Source: Mucilaginibacter ginsenosidivorax
Lineage (GTDB): Bacteria; Bacteroidota; Bacteroidia; Sphingobacteriales; Sphingobacteriaceae
Length of the DNA: 64,000 nt
Direction of reading: 5' to 3'
Assembly (NCBI RefSeq): GCF_007971525.1
Contig: NZ_CP042437.1
Span: forward strand, 3,038,001-3,102,000
Below the pieces are notes generated by a model. The model saw only the letters and a program-made list of their open reading frames with translations, was not told the origin of the DNA and ran no database searches. Of this stretch, positions 18,695 to 27,383 are shown in pieces. Position numbers and translations under genes: made by a program. Position 1 is the first letter of the stretch; every line of letters begins with the position of its first letter.

Positions 18695-19588
18695 ATGAAA
18701 GTATTTGTTACAGGGGCCACGGGCTTCGTCGGTTCTGCCATTGTACAGGAATTATTAGGTGCCGGTCACCAGGTTTTGGGCCTTGCCCGTTCGGAGGCTG
18801 CTGCAGATAAATTGCTGGCGGCGGGAGCCACGGTGCATCGCGGCGACCTGGAGGACCTGGATAGTTTGAGGAGCGGTGCAACAGCAGCCGACGGTGTAAT
18901 CCACGCAGGTTTTATACACGATTTTAGCAGGTTTAAAGAAGTATGCGAAGTAGACAGGCTGGCTATAGGGGCCATTGGCGAAGCGCTGGCAGGGTCAGAA
19001 AAGCCATTTATCGTAACATCGGGTACCGCCCTGGTTAGCCCTGGCAGGCTGGCTACCGAGGATATCATACAGCAACCCAATCCCGCGTTTCCCCGGGCTT
19101 CAGAGGCAGCAGCAGATGCCGCCGCCGCACTGGGTGTAAAAACTTCAATAATCCGTTTGTCTCCATCCGTACATGGCAATGGCGATCTTCATGGTTTTGT
19201 ACCTATACTCATTAACATTGCCCGCCAAAAAGGTGTTTCCGCTTATGTAGGTAATGGCCTTAACCGCTGGAACGCGGTGCACCGGCTGGATGCCGTCCAT
19301 TTGTACCGGCTGGCTTTAGAAAACGGAGGCAAAGGCAGCCGGTTTCATGCCGCTGCCGAAGAAGGAGTTACATTTAAGGCTATTGCCGAAGCTATCGCAA
19401 AGCAACTCAATATTCCGTCTGTGTCTGTATCTCCTGAAGAGGCTGTTGAATACTTCGGCTGGTTTGCGGGTTTTGCCGCTATTGACTGCCCGGCTTCAAG
19501 CAAACTTACACAGGAATGGCTGAACTGGCATCCCACACAACCAACTTTACTTGCCGACCTGGAGCAGGGTGTATACAACAATATATAA
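18695..19588 (+). CDS. NAD-dependent epimerase/dehydratase-like SDR protein
   Basis: This 297-residue protein has an extended short-chain dehydrogenase fold with the nucleotide-binding glycine motif GATGFVG (7-13) and an acidic strand-end (HRGDLED) that typically follows it. The classical YxxxK catalytic pair is absent: at its usual place the sequence reads PRASEAAADAAA. This matches an atypical SDR subgroup with a conserved R-x-S-E in that place. The substrate is unknown; an NAD(P)-dependent redox role is likely. It starts at 18695 behind the paired operator-like repeats and is followed 12 bp later by the NmrA-like gene, so the two are probably co-transcribed with the AraC gene. Confidence 0.88.
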   Translation: MKVFVTGATGFVGSAIVQELLGAGHQVLGLARSEAAADKLLAAGATVHRGDLEDLDSLRSGATAADGVIHAGFIHDFSRFKEVCEVDRLAIGAIGEALAGSEKPFIVTSGTALVSPGRLATEDIIQQPNPAFPRASEAAADAAAALGVKTSIIRLSPSVHGNGDLHGFVPILINIARQKGVSAYVGNGLNRWNAVHRLDAVHLYRLALENGGKGSRFHAAAEEGVTFKAIAEAIAKQLNIPSVSVSPEEAVEYFGWFAGFAAIDCPASSKLTQEWLNWHPTQPTLLADLEQGVYNNI

Positions 19589-19600
19589 GCCGAAATAATT

Positions 19601-20530
19601 ATGAAAATTGTTGTTACCGGTTCATTAGGGAATATAGGTAAACCATTAACGCAAATACTCGTTGGCCAGGGGCACCACGTAACTGTCGTCAGCAGCAATC
19701 CCAAAAAACAACAGGACATTGAAACTTTAGGCGCAAAAGCGGCTATCGGCTCCATTGCCGATATTGAATTCCTGGCCCGCACCTTTACAGGGGCGAACGC
19801 GGTTTACGGCATGATACCACTAAGTTTTACCGAACCAGACCTGGGTAGCTATTTACGCCGTATGGCACAAAACTACACACAGGCGCTGCAACGGGCCCAA
19901 GTTAAGCGGGTGGTAGTGATGAGCGGCTGGGCGGCTGATTTGGTACAAGCAGAGAATGTTGAAGATGTTTTTGATGTGCTCACCGGTGTTTCCATCACCG
20001 TTATGCGGCCGGCCTCTTTTTATACCAACTTCTATCAATCGATGGACCTTATCCGGGGCAAAGGGCTCATGGGAAAACTCCTAACCTTGCGTTACTCCGG
20101 TTTGTGGGCCTTGCTAAGCGGCAAAACCGGCCTGCTGATGGGGAATTACGGCGGGGATGACCGAACGGTTTTTGTATCACCCCTTGACATTGCCGACGCA
20201 GTGGCGGAGGAGTTACTGTTGCATCCCGAAAAGAAAACTACCCGCTACGTAGGCAGCGAGGAAATGGCCTGTAATGAAGCCGCCCAAATTATTGGCAAGG
20301 CTATAGGCAAGCCCTGGCTTAAATGGGTATTGCTCACAGACAAGCAAATGCTACAGGGCATGAAGATGGCCGGGTTACCAGAAAAACTGGCCGAAACACT
20401 GGTAGAAATGCAGGCCGCAATGCACAGCGGCAAAACCCTACAGAATTTTCACCGTAGCCAGCCAAGAATGGGTAAAGTTAAACTGGCCGACTTTGCTAAA
20501 GAATTTGCCGTGGTGTATCACAAAAAATAA
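19601..20530 (+). CDS. NmrA-like NAD(P)-binding protein (atypical SDR)
   Basis: The 309-residue product begins with MKIVVTGSLGNIGKPLT, the glycine-rich NAD(P)-binding motif of the NmrA/NAD(P)H-binding atypical SDR group. Further marks are GSIADIEFLARTF after the dinucleotide-binding region, MRPASFYTNF in the middle and VSPLDIADAVAEEL toward the C-terminal part. These proteins act as quinone or azo-type reductases or as redox-sensing regulators; no specific substrate can be assigned. It is 12 bp after the epimerase gene and 12 bp before the AraC gene. A clear paralogue lies at 21708-22610, sharing SLGNIxKPLT, AAIGS and NYGGD. Confidence 0.88.
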   Translation: MKIVVTGSLGNIGKPLTQILVGQGHHVTVVSSNPKKQQDIETLGAKAAIGSIADIEFLARTFTGANAVYGMIPLSFTEPDLGSYLRRMAQNYTQALQRAQVKRVVVMSGWAADLVQAENVEDVFDVLTGVSITVMRPASFYTNFYQSMDLIRGKGLMGKLLTLRYSGLWALLSGKTGLLMGNYGGDDRTVFVSPLDIADAVAEELLLHPEKKTTRYVGSEEMACNEAAQIIGKAIGKPWLKWVLLTDKQMLQGMKMAGLPEKLAETLVEMQAAMHSGKTLQNFHRSQPRMGKVKLADFAKEFAVVYHKK

Positions 20531-20542
20531 GTACATTGACAT

Positions 20543-21463
20543 ATGAGCAGCAATCAGCCTTTACGGTTCAAAACCATTACCGAATATCACCGGGCGGCGG
20601 GGCTACCCAAGCCAGAACACCCGCTAATCAGCCTGGTTTGGATGGATACTGTTACTCCGCCCATAACCAAAGGTTCGTTCAGCCTCATCTTCGATTTTTA
20701 CTCTATTTCGATGAAAAGGGTACACAACGCTAAATTCAAGTATGGCCAGCAGGCGAGCGATTTTGACGAAGGCGTATTGTTTTTTATGGCACCCGGCCAG
20801 GTTTTTGGTATTGAGCTTGAAAATAACACGATGCATAGACCCGAAGGTTGGATGATACTGATACACCCGGATTTTTTATGGAACACAACGCTGGCAAAAA
20901 CCATCAGGCAGTACGAATTTTTTAGCTATTCTGTATATGAGGCCTTGTACCTTTCTGATAAGGAAGAAAACATGCTTACAGGCATTGTACAAAACATTGA
21001 GCAGGAGTATCACGCCAATATCGACCGGTTTAGCCAAAATGTGATCATCGCGCAGCTGGAACTGTTACTTACCTATGCCGAGCGCTTTTACCAACGCCAG
21101 TTTATTACCCGCAAGATTGCCAGCCACGAGATACTAACGCGTTTGGAAGATCTGCTTTCTGCCTATTTCAACAGCGGCAGCCTTGCTAAACAAGGTTTAC
21201 CCGGTGTGGCCTATATTGCCGAAAACTTAAATATTTCGCCCGGCTATCTCAGTGGGCTGCTAAAGTCGCTTACGGGCCAAAGCACACAGCAACATCTTCA
21301 CGATAAGCTAATTGAACTCGCTAAGGAGAAGCTATCAACAACCAACCTGTCTGTCAGCGAAATTGCTTACGAACTGGGCTTTGAGCACCTGCAATCTTTC
21401 AGCAAATTATTCAAAACAAAAACTAATTTGTCGCCGCTGGAATTTCGCCACTCTTTCAATTAA
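20543..21463 (+). CDS. AraC family transcriptional regulator
   Basis: This 306-residue protein has an N-terminal cupin-like sensing region (~30-150: FDEGVLFFMAPGQVFGIELE) and a C-terminal double helix-turn-helix at ~215-305. The first helix-turn-helix is VAYIAENLNISPGYLSGLLKSLTG and the second is LSVSEIAYELGFEHLQSFSKLFK. The LGFxxxxxFSxxFK signature is diagnostic of AraC/XylS proteins. It follows the NmrA-like gene by 12 bp. Because near-identical 21-bp-spaced repeats lie upstream of both the epimerase operon (which includes this gene) and the next NmrA gene, autoregulation plus control of the neighbour is a reasonable inference. Confidence 0.94.
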   Translation: MSSNQPLRFKTITEYHRAAGLPKPEHPLISLVWMDTVTPPITKGSFSLIFDFYSISMKRVHNAKFKYGQQASDFDEGVLFFMAPGQVFGIELENNTMHRPEGWMILIHPDFLWNTTLAKTIRQYEFFSYSVYEALYLSDKEENMLTGIVQNIEQEYHANIDRFSQNVIIAQLELLLTYAERFYQRQFITRKIASHEILTRLEDLLSAYFNSGSLAKQGLPGVAYIAENLNISPGYLSGLLKSLTGQSTQQHLHDKLIELAKEKLSTTNLSVSEIAYELGFEHLQSFSKLFKTKTNLSPLEFRHSFN

Positions 21464-21627
21464 AAAAATCGGTGTTTAGCGGATTGACTAATATCTCCCG
21501 GGGCTTCTTCATTTCAATATACAATCGTTATTGCATAAGTTATTTCAGCAAGCATAGTCCGCTTACGCTGGATAGCCTTGCCTTGCGCCTTTAAATGAAA
21601 TCGAATATTAAAATGGGTTAGCATAGT

Positions 21628-21660
21628 TTTGGATACAACAAACGCAGATATGGTTAAATC
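21628..21660 (+). promoter_or_regulatory. Second candidate AraC-type operator
   Basis: GGATACAAC (21631-21639) and GGTTAAATC (21652-21660) are 21 bp apart. Shared with the site at 18614-18646, at identical spacing, are TTTTGG, then CAGAT 18 bp after it, then TAAATC, then 22 bp, then TTTGTA (21683-21688 here). The last half-site ends 47 bp before the ATG at 21708, against 48 bp at the other gene. Confidence 0.6.
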
Positions 21661-21707
21661 TATCCGGGGGGCGATGGCAAACTTTGTAATGTTAAATACA
21701 CAACATT

Positions 21708-22610
21708 ATGAAAATTATCATTACAGGTTCTTTAGGGAACATTAGCAAACCATTGACAGAAAAATTGGTACATAACGGGCACCAGGTTACCGTCATCAGT
21801 ACGAGGCCGGAAAGACAGGCGGAGATTGAAAATATCGGCGCGCAAGCAGCGATAGGATCCATGGAAGACGTTGATTTTTTAACAGCCACCTTCGCAACGG
21901 CGGATGCTGTATACTGCATGGAATCTCTTGCACCAAACGCTTTTTTTGATAAAGATTTGGATGTATCAGCCGCCATTATCCAAATATGCAAAAATTACCA
22001 AAAGGCTATTCAGGAATCAGGCGTTAAGAAGGTTATTCATTTAAGCAGCATCGGGGCTCATACCGATAAGGGCGTTGGTCTTTTGGCGTTTCATTATCAA
22101 GCAGAGCAGATTTTTAATGAACTGGACGATGATGTGAGCATTAAGTTTATGCGCCCCGTTGGTTTTTATTATAACATGCTGGCATTTATACCCACCATAA
22201 AGGCCCAGGGCACCATTGTAAGTAATTACGGAGGCGATAACAAAGAGCCCTGGGTTTCGCCACTGGATATTGCAAGTGTTATAGCCCAGGAGTTTGAGAA
22301 GCCGTTTGAGGGCCGCACCGTTCGTTATATTGCCAGCGATGAGGTGGCTCCGAATGAGGTTGCAGCGGTTTTAGGCCAGGCGGTGGGTAAGCCCGATCTG
22401 CAGTGGACAGCCATCCCGGATGAGGCGTTTTTAAATAGACTTGTGAGTTTCGGCATGAACCCGCAAACAGCCAGGGGGTTTACGGAGATGAATGCCGCGC
22501 GGTTGAATGGTATACTTTATGAAGATTATTATAAACACCGCCCGGAGTTGGGGCCGCATAAGCTGAACGATTATGCCAAAGAATTTGCAGCAATTTACCA
22601 CCAACAATAG
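21708..22610 (+). CDS. NmrA-like NAD(P)-binding protein, paralogue of 19601-20530
   Basis: This 300-residue atypical SDR begins MKIIITGSLGNISKPLT and carries AAIGSMEDVDFLTATF, MRPVGFYYNM, NYGGDNKEPWVSPLDIASVIAQEF and a C-terminal KLNDYAKEFAAIYH. The last phrase parallels KLADFAKEFAVVYH in the paralogue upstream. It is probably an NAD(P)H-dependent reductase of unknown substrate. It has its own upstream region (21464-21707) with operator-like repeats, so it is a separate unit that is probably co-regulated with the epimerase operon. The start is well placed by the promoter distance and the immediate glycine motif. Confidence 0.88.
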   Translation: MKIIITGSLGNISKPLTEKLVHNGHQVTVISTRPERQAEIENIGAQAAIGSMEDVDFLTATFATADAVYCMESLAPNAFFDKDLDVSAAIIQICKNYQKAIQESGVKKVIHLSSIGAHTDKGVGLLAFHYQAEQIFNELDDDVSIKFMRPVGFYYNMLAFIPTIKAQGTIVSNYGGDNKEPWVSPLDIASVIAQEFEKPFEGRTVRYIASDEVAPNEVAAVLGQAVGKPDLQWTAIPDEAFLNRLVSFGMNPQTARGFTEMNAARLNGILYEDYYKHRPELGPHKLNDYAKEFAAIYHQQ

Positions 22611-22705
22611 TATTTGTTCCGGCATCAACGTACCAGCCTGTTTATTGTGATAGGTTGGCAATAAGGTTGGATAACCCGGTGATAACGCACCTTAAATTAA
22701 ACTTG

Positions 22706-22751
22706 CTAAATGAAGTAATAAGGCTGTTTTCAGCTTTATTACTTCATTTAG
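22706..22751. terminator. Long hairpin between convergent genes
   Basis: Arms of 21 bp (22706-22726 and 22731-22751) are complementary apart from one G-T wobble, around a TTTT loop. The hairpin lies between the convergent NmrA-like gene (ends 22610) and the TetX-like gene (ends 22773). A strong U-tract is lacking on either strand, so it may be a bidirectional terminator or an RNA-stabilising hairpin. Confidence 0.55.
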
Positions 22752-22772
22752 AGCTTAAAGCCTGGGAGCACT

Positions 22773-24038
22773 TCATCGGAGTATTTTTTGGACAGGGGGC
22801 AGGCCTATCGCTTTACGGATTGCAGGCATAACCATCACTTTAACAAGGTAATTACCGATAAATAACCCTTGCTTGAGTTTGTTTTTACCAAACATCGCCA
22901 GCATTTGTTTTAAAGCATCGGGTTGATGCATCCATTCGGTGTTGAATAAGGTAGCCTGCCCAATCCTGCCGAACCGGGCGAACATTTGCTTTTCATAATG
23001 GGCGATAGCTTGCCGGGTATCGCTGAATTTGGCATCGGTAAGGGCTTCGCTCAGTTGCAGTGCATCCAGCATGGCCATATTAACGCCTTCGCCTGCAAAG
23101 GGCGGCATCCAATGGGCCGCATCGCCCAGTAGCGTAATGTTGGGTTTGGCGTCCCATTTTTGGTCAAGTGGCATACAGTACTGGGGGCGGGGGATAAACA
23201 GCGTATCGGCACTTTCAAACAGTTCCCACCAAGCCGGGTTCCATTCTGCAAACTCCTTTTTAAACCAGGCCAGTACCTGCTGGTTGTCATTAAAGTTGAC
23301 GCCGCTTTCCTTCGCCCAAAACTCATCAGATTTAAAGCTGACGGCAAAACCAAAACTTCCGTCGCCTTTTGAACTAACAATCAGCGTTTTTTGGTTTCCA
23401 TAGGCAAATATTTTTCCACCCTTTAACAATTGATGAATTACCGGGGCTGTTTTTGCACCATCTTTGAGCGAGCCTTCCAACATGGTGATACCCGTCCAGT
23501 AGGGTTTAATACCGGTAACAAATGGCCTTATCTTGCTGTTCGCTCCATCGGCACCGATAACTAAATCGGCCATGATGGTGTTACCGTTTTTAAAAACCAG
23601 CCTCCAGGTATCTTGTATTTGTTCAATGGATACAATATGGCTGTCCCAAACAACTGTGCCGGGCAATAACGAATTCAATAAAATCTCCCTAAGTGGCCCC
23701 CTGTCAATTTCGGGACGATAGTTTTTGTCGCCAAATTTTTCGTTAGTTATTTCGGCGTGCTGATCGGCATAAACGGCCAGCTGGCTGTCCGTTACACGTA
23801 CAAGTTCGGCTCCAGGGCGGTAGTGGGTTTTAAATTCATCCATCAAGCCTGCTTTAGTTAAAGCAGCCAGGCCCGACTCGGCGTGCAGATCAAGTGCGCC
23901 GCCCTGCACTCTTACCGCTGCATTCACGTCTCGTTCATAAACTTTCACGTTTGCTCCTTTTAGCTGCAGCAGCCGTGCAAGTGTTAAGCCGCCCGGGCCG
24001 CCGCCAATGATGGCGATGTTTTTGTGTTGAATGTTCAT
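22773..24038 (-). CDS. TetX-like FAD-dependent monooxygenase
   Basis: The 421-residue flavoprotein hydroxylase starts with the FAD motif IIGGGPGGLTLARLL (10-24). It has the GGALDLHAESG stretch (46-56), which closely parallels GGTLDLHKDSG of TetX, and the second FAD motif GDAAHWMPPFAGEGVN (305-320), parallel to TetX's GDAAHLMPPFAGQGVN. These are from memory of TetX, not an alignment. A TetX substrate-contact His in its LHFG stretch appears as Phe here (SFGF, 228-231), so tetracycline may not be the substrate. The enzyme should use NADPH, FAD and O2 to hydroxylate a small aromatic molecule. It is 10 bp downstream of an AraC-type regulator, likely the same operon. Confidence 0.9.
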   Translation of the reverse strand: MNIQHKNIAIIGGGPGGLTLARLLQLKGANVKVYERDVNAAVRVQGGALDLHAESGLAALTKAGLMDEFKTHYRPGAELVRVTDSQLAVYADQHAEITNEKFGDKNYRPEIDRGPLREILLNSLLPGTVVWDSHIVSIEQIQDTWRLVFKNGNTIMADLVIGADGANSKIRPFVTGIKPYWTGITMLEGSLKDGAKTAPVIHQLLKGGKIFAYGNQKTLIVSSKGDGSFGFAVSFKSDEFWAKESGVNFNDNQQVLAWFKKEFAEWNPAWWELFESADTLFIPRPQYCMPLDQKWDAKPNITLLGDAAHWMPPFAGEGVNMAMLDALQLSEALTDAKFSDTRQAIAHYEKQMFARFGRIGQATLFNTEWMHQPDALKQMLAMFGKNKLKQGLFIGNYLVKVMVMPAIRKAIGLPPVQKILR

Positions 24039-24048
24039 GTGGGCAAAA

Positions 24049-24846
24049 CTACCCCTTAGGCAAAGCCGATAATAGTATAAATCGGTCGTTTTGATTTTTG
24101 GCTAATTCTTTCGGCACCACGCCCGAAAACTTTTTAATCTCTTTAATAAAATGTGTTTGATCGGCAAAATTCTGCTCCGGGAAAAGCTTGCCGTCCCTGA
24201 TCTGCTGCAGGGATGCCCTGAACCGGAAAATATTGCAATACGCTTTTAAAGAAATGCCAAACTGCTCATTAAAATAACGATTGATTTGCCTGCTGCTCCA
24301 ACCCACGCTATCGGACAATTGCTGAACAGTTAGCGACCCATTGGAAGCATAAATCAGGCGAAACAATTTTTGCTTACGGTTGTCAATACCTGTTTTAACA
24401 AGGCCAAGCATCGTTGCAGTTGTCTTTTGACAGAAGGTTTCAAAATCTCCCAGGTCATCAGCGGTGACGTTCCAAAACCCAGGCGGTAAAAGCCGCCCTT
24501 CATTTAATATAGAGGCCATTTTGATATCCAACAGGTACTCAATAGCCAATAATTTAAAACTAACGGCAAACATCACCATATGGGCGGGAATTGAGGCCTG
24601 ATCGGGCTGGGTGTCAAGCCCCCGCAGTGTGGCATGAAAAGGCTGGTTGGCAGCAACAGAAAATATAATATCAAACCGCCCGTCGGGCAGTACAACAATC
24701 TCCCTGGCGTTAGCCGAATCATTCCGGATCATCCAGAAGCTTTCCACAAAGTCGGCAAGCCCGGCGGCAGGCTGGGTGGTTTTTAATTCGAAACCCTCTT
24801 TTACCATTAATTTATCGGCATTGTTAAGCGGCATCAAGTTAAGCAT
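24049..24846 (-). CDS. AraC family transcriptional regulator
   Basis: This 265-residue protein has an N-terminal ~100-residue region of the type seen in DUF6597 regulators (PAAGLADFVESFWMIRN, VLPDGRFDIIFS), then a C-terminal AraC helix-turn-helix at ~165-255 (LTVQQLSDSVGWSSRQINRYFNEQFGISLKAY; ADQTHFIKEIKKFSG). It lies 10 bp upstream of the TetX-like gene in the same direction, so it probably regulates that gene and itself in response to a small-molecule ligand (inference). Upstream, GGTTAACAT occurs at 24877-24885 and 24951-24959, but the 74-bp spacing is not compelling. Confidence 0.93.
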   Translation of the reverse strand: MLNLMPLNNADKLMVKEGFELKTTQPAAGLADFVESFWMIRNDSANAREIVVLPDGRFDIIFSVAANQPFHATLRGLDTQPDQASIPAHMVMFAVSFKLLAIEYLLDIKMASILNEGRLLPPGFWNVTADDLGDFETFCQKTTATMLGLVKTGIDNRKQKLFRLIYASNGSLTVQQLSDSVGWSSRQINRYFNEQFGISLKAYCNIFRFRASLQQIRDGKLFPEQNFADQTHFIKEIKKFSGVVPKELAKNQNDRFILLSALPKG

Positions 24847-25114
24847 TATTCAACTCGGGGCAAATGCATCTAATTGGGTTAACATAACTTAACACATTTC
24901 AGAAAAAAAGTTTATAAATATTTGATAATCAATATTTTATATTTTATCATGGTTAACATGCTATTCAATTATACCAAGCTAAGGCTAATTAAAGGGAAAT
25001 CGAAAATATTTTCAGCGATTAAGATCCTTCTGTTCAATTGCATTGATCAAACTGGCATAAAAGGTTTGTGATACGGCCGGAGCACTTAAAGTAAGTTGGC
25101 ATCTCAACAGGCTA

Positions 25115-25324
25115 TTATTCTAATATATGGCATTCAAAGCCAAGGTCGGCCAGTAGCTGAATGATATTTATGGGGCAAAATTTGTCACCCTTCACCCTCA
25201 GTATGCTATCGCAATCATCCAAGTCGAAGTTTATTTCGGCAAAAGGCAAATAATGTTGCAGCACTACAACCAGTGCATTTGCGTGCGCCGGGTTTTTGAC
25301 ATTAGTTTTAAAAATTTCAAACAT
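25115..25324 (-). CDS. Small conserved protein with ferredoxin-like pattern
   Basis: This 69-residue protein contains FEIFKTNVKNPAHANALVVVLQ, then FAEINFDLDDCDSILRVKG and a short C-terminal tail. Length, alternation of strand and helix, and the central DLDDCDxILR phrase match a family of small proteins I have seen in Bacteroidota, resembling the HMA ferredoxin-like fold but lacking the CxxC metal motif. The function is unknown. It stands alone, 240 bp from the response regulator, with no clear promoter. Coding confidence comes from the protein character, not from context. Confidence 0.72.
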   Translation of the reverse strand: MFEIFKTNVKNPAHANALVVVLQHYLPFAEINFDLDDCDSILRVKGDKFCPINIIQLLADLGFECHILE

Positions 25325-25564
25325 GGCCGTTTTTCTTGCGACGAAGCGATTAAAATTAATTTTTTATGAATTGCCCGGTGATGTTAAAGCGGCTGCTAAC
25401 CACGCATTCACAGGCACCAAAGTTGCACTATACATGCACAGTTTAATAACAAAAGGAGGCCGAAACGGACAAATTAAAGCCGGAAGCGGGAGATGCCGGG
25501 CACAAAAAAGTTGAAAAAGTATCGAAAGTTTAATTGGGAAACTGTAGCCGGCTAACAATGCGTA

Positions 25565-26329
25565 TCAGCCTTTTGCAAGCCAGCTCAAAAATTGCGGGGC
25601 CTTGCCTTTGCTAACAATAACCTTTTCGGCAAATGGCACGTTGAGGTTTATGGAAAGTTTTCGCGAAAAAAAATTAGATACATCTTTTATAGCCTTCCGG
25701 CAAATCAGGTATTGCCTGTTTGCCCTGAAGAAGTAATTTCCGGAGATGCGCTCCAACTCATCAAGATTTTTATTGGGATAAAACGTTTTCCCCGAAAATG
25801 TAAGCAGGTGGGTAATTTCGTTGGCCAGGTAAAACATAGCAATATCGTCCAGGCTAACCGGGATGATCTTATCCTGGTGATAAACCAGCACCGAGGCGGC
25901 CTTTTGCTTCTCTTTTCCCGCCAGCATCTGTATCAGAGCTTCATACTGTGGTGTTTGGTCTGTGGAGAACAGCTCTTTTAACCGCCTGTATTTTTGAAGG
26001 GCATCGTTCAGCGTTTTACTGGTAAATGGCTTCAGAATATAATCTATCCCATTGGCCTTAAAAGCGTCTAAGGCATATTCGTCATAAGCGGTGCAAAAAA
26101 CTACGGGAACGGCTACCAATCCGGCAACAAAAATTTCAAAGCTAAGCCCATCACCTAATTGGATATCGCTAAAAATCAGGTCCGGCGCATCGGCTGTTTT
26201 AAAATACGCGAGGCCCTCTTTTACCGACTTGATTTGTACAATATCAACAGGCTCATCCATCAGTTTCCTAATGTTCAGTTCCAGGTCATCGGCAACCAGG
26301 CCTTCATCTTCAATAATTACGATGTTCAT
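25565..26329 (-). CDS. LytTR family response regulator
   Basis: The 254-residue regulator has a receiver domain at ~1-120: the acidic pocket IIEDE, phosphoacceptor Asp55 in IFSDIQLGD, and the conserved KPF after YIL. The LytTR DNA-binding domain fills ~145-250 (MFYLANEITHLLTFSGKTFY, FFRANRQYLI). It receives phosphate from the overlapping histidine kinase and then binds DNA. The start at 26329 overlaps the kinase end by 20 bp, a typical translational coupling. The target genes cannot be deduced from the sequence; the two secreted-protein genes downstream on the opposite strand are possible. Confidence 0.95.
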   Translation of the reverse strand: MNIVIIEDEGLVADDLELNIRKLMDEPVDIVQIKSVKEGLAYFKTADAPDLIFSDIQLGDGLSFEIFVAGLVAVPVVFCTAYDEYALDAFKANGIDYILKPFTSKTLNDALQKYRRLKELFSTDQTPQYEALIQMLAGKEKQKAASVLVYHQDKIIPVSLDDIAMFYLANEITHLLTFSGKTFYPNKNLDELERISGNYFFRANRQYLICRKAIKDVSNFFSRKLSINLNVPFAEKVIVSKGKAPQFLSWLAKG

Positions 26330-27347
26330 TTTTTAAAAATTTTATAGATACCGAAAACGAGTTCTGTTCTTCTTTAATGATAATATCATCCCCCGACCAT
26401 ATGTGGTACCTTTCGGCCAGGTTGGCCAGGCCGTAATTGGTTGATGCAACTTTAATATTTTTTACCTGCCTGTTATTGCTGATAACCAGCCAGTCGTCCT
26501 GCTGGCTAATGGTTACACAAAGCGGATCTTCGCGGGTAAAATTATTGTGCTTAATGGCATTCTCTAATAATGGCTGCAACGAAAACGATGGCAGATAGTA
26601 CTCTTTTAAAGTTTCTTCGGGCAGCGTTATGGTGCAATTGAGCGCGGCACCAAACCTTATCCGCTGCATTTCCAGGTAATCCAACAAAAGGCTCACTTCA
26701 TCTTCCAGTTTTGCTACGTTTGATGTATGATGAAATATAGATGCCCTTAAAAAGTTGGCCATGTGCACAATATAGGTATCGGCAGTTTGCACATCTTTAT
26801 GATATAACGCTTTCAATGTATTTAACGCATTGAACAAAAAATGAGGTTGTATCTGCTGTTTTAGCAGCAGGTTGGTAGCTTCGGCATTGGCTGCCTTTAG
26901 CCTGGAAAGCTCCAGCTCGCTATATAGTTTATGCTCATATAGCAAAACAGAATCGTGCAAAATCATGATCATGGTGTTAATTACGATGCCGGAGCCAACA
27001 AAGGCAAAAAACAAACCAACATCCCCAAAGGACCATTTTTTATGTGCCACATAGGCAAATACGGGCCATAGCGCCAGGTAAATAAATACACTTGCAGGGT
27101 AGGTTAACAGGCGGCGGTATATGGTGAATTTTTTTGACCGCAACTGAAACCAGGGTAGTAAAAGGAGCATAAGGCCAACATCTGCATAACCAACCACTAA
27201 AATTCCCGACATGGTTAGCAATGTATAGGGAAACACCGGCTCGGCAGAACCGCTGCGGGAAATGATAAGATAAAAGATAACGCCGATAATTACCGATAGC
27301 AACCAGCTTAAGCGATTTAAACGTTTTACGGGCAAACTTTCCTGCAT
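26310..27347 (-). CDS. LytS/YehU-type sensor histidine kinase
   Basis: This membrane sensor has several N-terminal transmembrane helices (~15-135) and then a cytosolic His_kinase domain with QIQPHFLFNALNTL. The phosphoacceptor is His181 in the longer frame, counting from an ATG at 27383; the start chosen here, MQESLPVK, is 12 codons inside. The ATP-binding N-box is LLENAIKHNNF. The gene precedes and overlaps the LytTR regulator, a typical pair. It has no extracytosolic sensing domain of its own, so the signal is probably sensed in the membrane. The pair seems not to be linked to the neighbouring SusCD loci. Confidence 0.93.
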   Translation of the reverse strand: MQESLPVKRLNRLSWLLSVIIGVIFYLIISRSGSAEPVFPYTLLTMSGILVVGYADVGLMLLLLPWFQLRSKKFTIYRRLLTYPASVFIYLALWPVFAYVAHKKWSFGDVGLFFAFVGSGIVINTMIMILHDSVLLYEHKLYSELELSRLKAANAEATNLLLKQQIQPHFLFNALNTLKALYHKDVQTADTYIVHMANFLRASIFHHTSNVAKLEDEVSLLLDYLEMQRIRFGAALNCTITLPEETLKEYYLPSFSLQPLLENAIKHNNFTREDPLCVTISQQDDWLVISNNRQVKNIKVASTNYGLANLAERYHIWSGDDIIIKEEQNSFSVSIKFLKNEHRNY

Positions 27348-27383
27348 ATAAACAAATGTAGCTAATAGATTACACGTATGCAT

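Noticed and set aside
24877..24959. GGTTAACAT repeated upstream of the AraC/TetX-like operon
   Set aside because: The 74-bp spacing fits no common operator geometry, and the unit is short and A/T-rich.
25296..25514. 72-codon plus-strand frame over the small-protein start
   Set aside because: It overlaps the 5' end of the minus-strand gene and has no protein-like pattern.
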